The position numbers and the translations under genes are program-made. The notes beneath the pieces were generated by a model. That model saw nothing but the letters and a program-made list of their open reading frames with translations, was not told the DNA's origin and did not search any database. DNA of 64,000 nucleotides, taken from contig NZ_NRRV01000029.1 in assembly GCF_016583825.1 (NCBI RefSeq), positions 1-64,000 of the forward strand, read 5' to 3'. Below, in pieces: positions 63,274 through 64,000 of this stretch. The DNA is from Thiohalocapsa halophila (GTDB taxonomy: Bacteria; Pseudomonadota; Gammaproteobacteria; Chromatiales; Chromatiaceae). Within the stretch, counting starts at the first letter, position 1. Each line of letters starts with the position of its first letter.

Positions 63274-64000
63274 ATGCCGGAGCACACACCAGACCCCTCC
63301 CGCGCCGAGGCGCTCTCCCCCGCCGAGGCCGTCACCCTGTTGCATGCGCTGCGCGACAGGCTCGTCGACGACGCCGCCGGCGCCTTTTCTGAGCAGATGC
63401 AGGCCGTGCGCGCAGATCTCGCGCAGCTCGCCGCCCGCGCCCGTGACAGCAGCCGCCGGCAGCTCTACGAATCCGGCCATGCCCTGCTGGCCAACGGCGG
63501 ATTGAGGCTGCTGCGGCATTTTCGCGGCAGCTTCTGCCGCGCCTGCGAGCAGGCCATCGCCCAGCTGACCGGCAACGACCGTGACACCTGGGAAGAAGAG
63601 CACGAGCTCTCGTTGGTGGACGCCAATGCCTTCGAGCGCGACCTCGCCATCGCACGCCTCTCTGCCAAGGCAAGCTATGCCTGCTCACAGCAGCTGACGG
63701 CGCTGGATCGGCGCGTCGCCGCGCTGCTCGGCAGGCAGCGGCTGGAGAGCGACCGTGACCCCTTCTCCGTCAAGCTGCTCTTCACCGCTTTCGCCGACGG
63801 CGCCGAGGCCAGCTGGGCCGGCGGACAGCTCTCGCTGATCCTGCTGGAGACCTTCGAGCACTATACGTCCGACCGGCTGCCGGACATCTATCGCAGCCTC
63901 AACACCTACCTGGTGGAGCAGGGCGTGCTGCCCAAGCTGCCTGTGGAGGTCGACGAGCGCGAGCACGAGCTCGACCGCCCGCACCGCGGCGGCAGCAGTG
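63274..64000 (+). CDS. DUF1631 family protein, 5' part only
   Basis: The frame begins MPEHTPDPSRAEALSPAEAV at the ATG at 63274 and stays open to the window end (about 242 residues seen). It has LSLVDANAFERDLAIARLSA, then DRRVAALLGRQRLESDRDPFS and YRSLNTYLVEQGVLPKLPVE, the DUF1631 pattern. Full-length members have about 700 residues and are of unknown function. The gene is cut by the edge. Confidence 0.85.
   Translation, partial: MPEHTPDPSRAEALSPAEAVTLLHALRDRLVDDAAGAFSEQMQAVRADLAQLAARARDSSRRQLYESGHALLANGGLRLLRHFRGSFCRACEQAIAQLTGNDRDTWEEEHELSLVDANAFERDLAIARLSAKASYACSQQLTALDRRVAALLGRQRLESDRDPFSVKLLFTAFADGAEASWAGGQLSLILLETFEHYTSDRLPDIYRSLNTYLVEQGVLPKLPVEVDEREHELDRPHRGGSS

Noticed and set aside
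1-64000. tRNA or rRNA genes
   Set aside because: No T-loop/acceptor patterns or rRNA-like sequence were noticed on either strand, though a covariance search was not possible.

Overview
The window is GC-rich, densely coded chromosome, most likely from a purple sulfur bacterium or a close relative (Gammaproteobacteria, order Chromatiales in the broad sense). The evidence is a tetraheme cytochrome of the photosynthetic reaction-centre family (PufC), a HiPIP, SoxYZ and a SoxA-like cytochrome in one cluster, an E. coli-type proU betaine importer (suggesting salt stress), a DUF29 gene, and several small toxin-antitoxin type pairs. The exact genus cannot be read from the sequence.

Layout. 0-1.9 kb: a complete group II intron (minus strand) that ends 10 bp after the stop of an SLC13-type transporter (1.9-3.9 kb). 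4.3-7.7 kb: a globin followed by feoA and feoB. 7.9-8.5 kb: a FitAB/VapBC pair whose toxin is broken. 8.9-11.7 kb: ileS. 12.7-21.1 kb: the most interesting region. A Tat-exported metallophosphoesterase, a monoheme SoxA-like cytochrome, an Lcl-domain protein, SoxY, SoxZ and HiPIP are followed by a 1396-residue protein joining a full tetraheme PufC lipoprotein domain to a nine-fold coiled-coil repeat and a C-terminal OmpA peptidoglycan-binding domain. No pufLM or antenna genes lie nearby. 21.2-35.6 kb: housekeeping and accessory genes (Pycsar-effector-like membrane protein, HerA-like ATPase, cyclophilin, DoxX, MNT-HEPN pair, SWIM-SNF2 helicase, YceI, MscS with a cNMP-binding-like domain). 36.0-41.4 kb: a porin with a coiled-coil N-terminus followed by proVWX. 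42.1-55.4 kb: a signalling block with a 2079-residue multi-PAS hybrid kinase, a stand-alone receiver, a receiver-EAL protein, a degenerate receiver, an OmpR-type regulator and, separately, a DegP-type protease with its own two-component pair. 55.7-64 kb: small proteins, MarC, HisI, dihydroorotase, HicAB, an SDR/DUF2867 protein, an alpha/beta hydrolase and the start of a DUF1631 gene cut by the window end.

How it fits together. The 12.7-21.1 kb genes read as a periplasmic sulfur-oxidation and electron-transfer set: SoxYZ would carry the sulfur substrate, the SoxA-like cytochrome would load it or take electrons, HiPIP and the PufC domain would carry electrons onward, and the OmpA domain would fix the heme domain to the cell wall. 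This is inference from families and gene order. Intergenic DNA also holds three families of short repeats (two REP-like, one GACGCAAAG type) and heptamer tandem repeats beside gene ends. No rRNA, tRNA or CRISPR array was seen.
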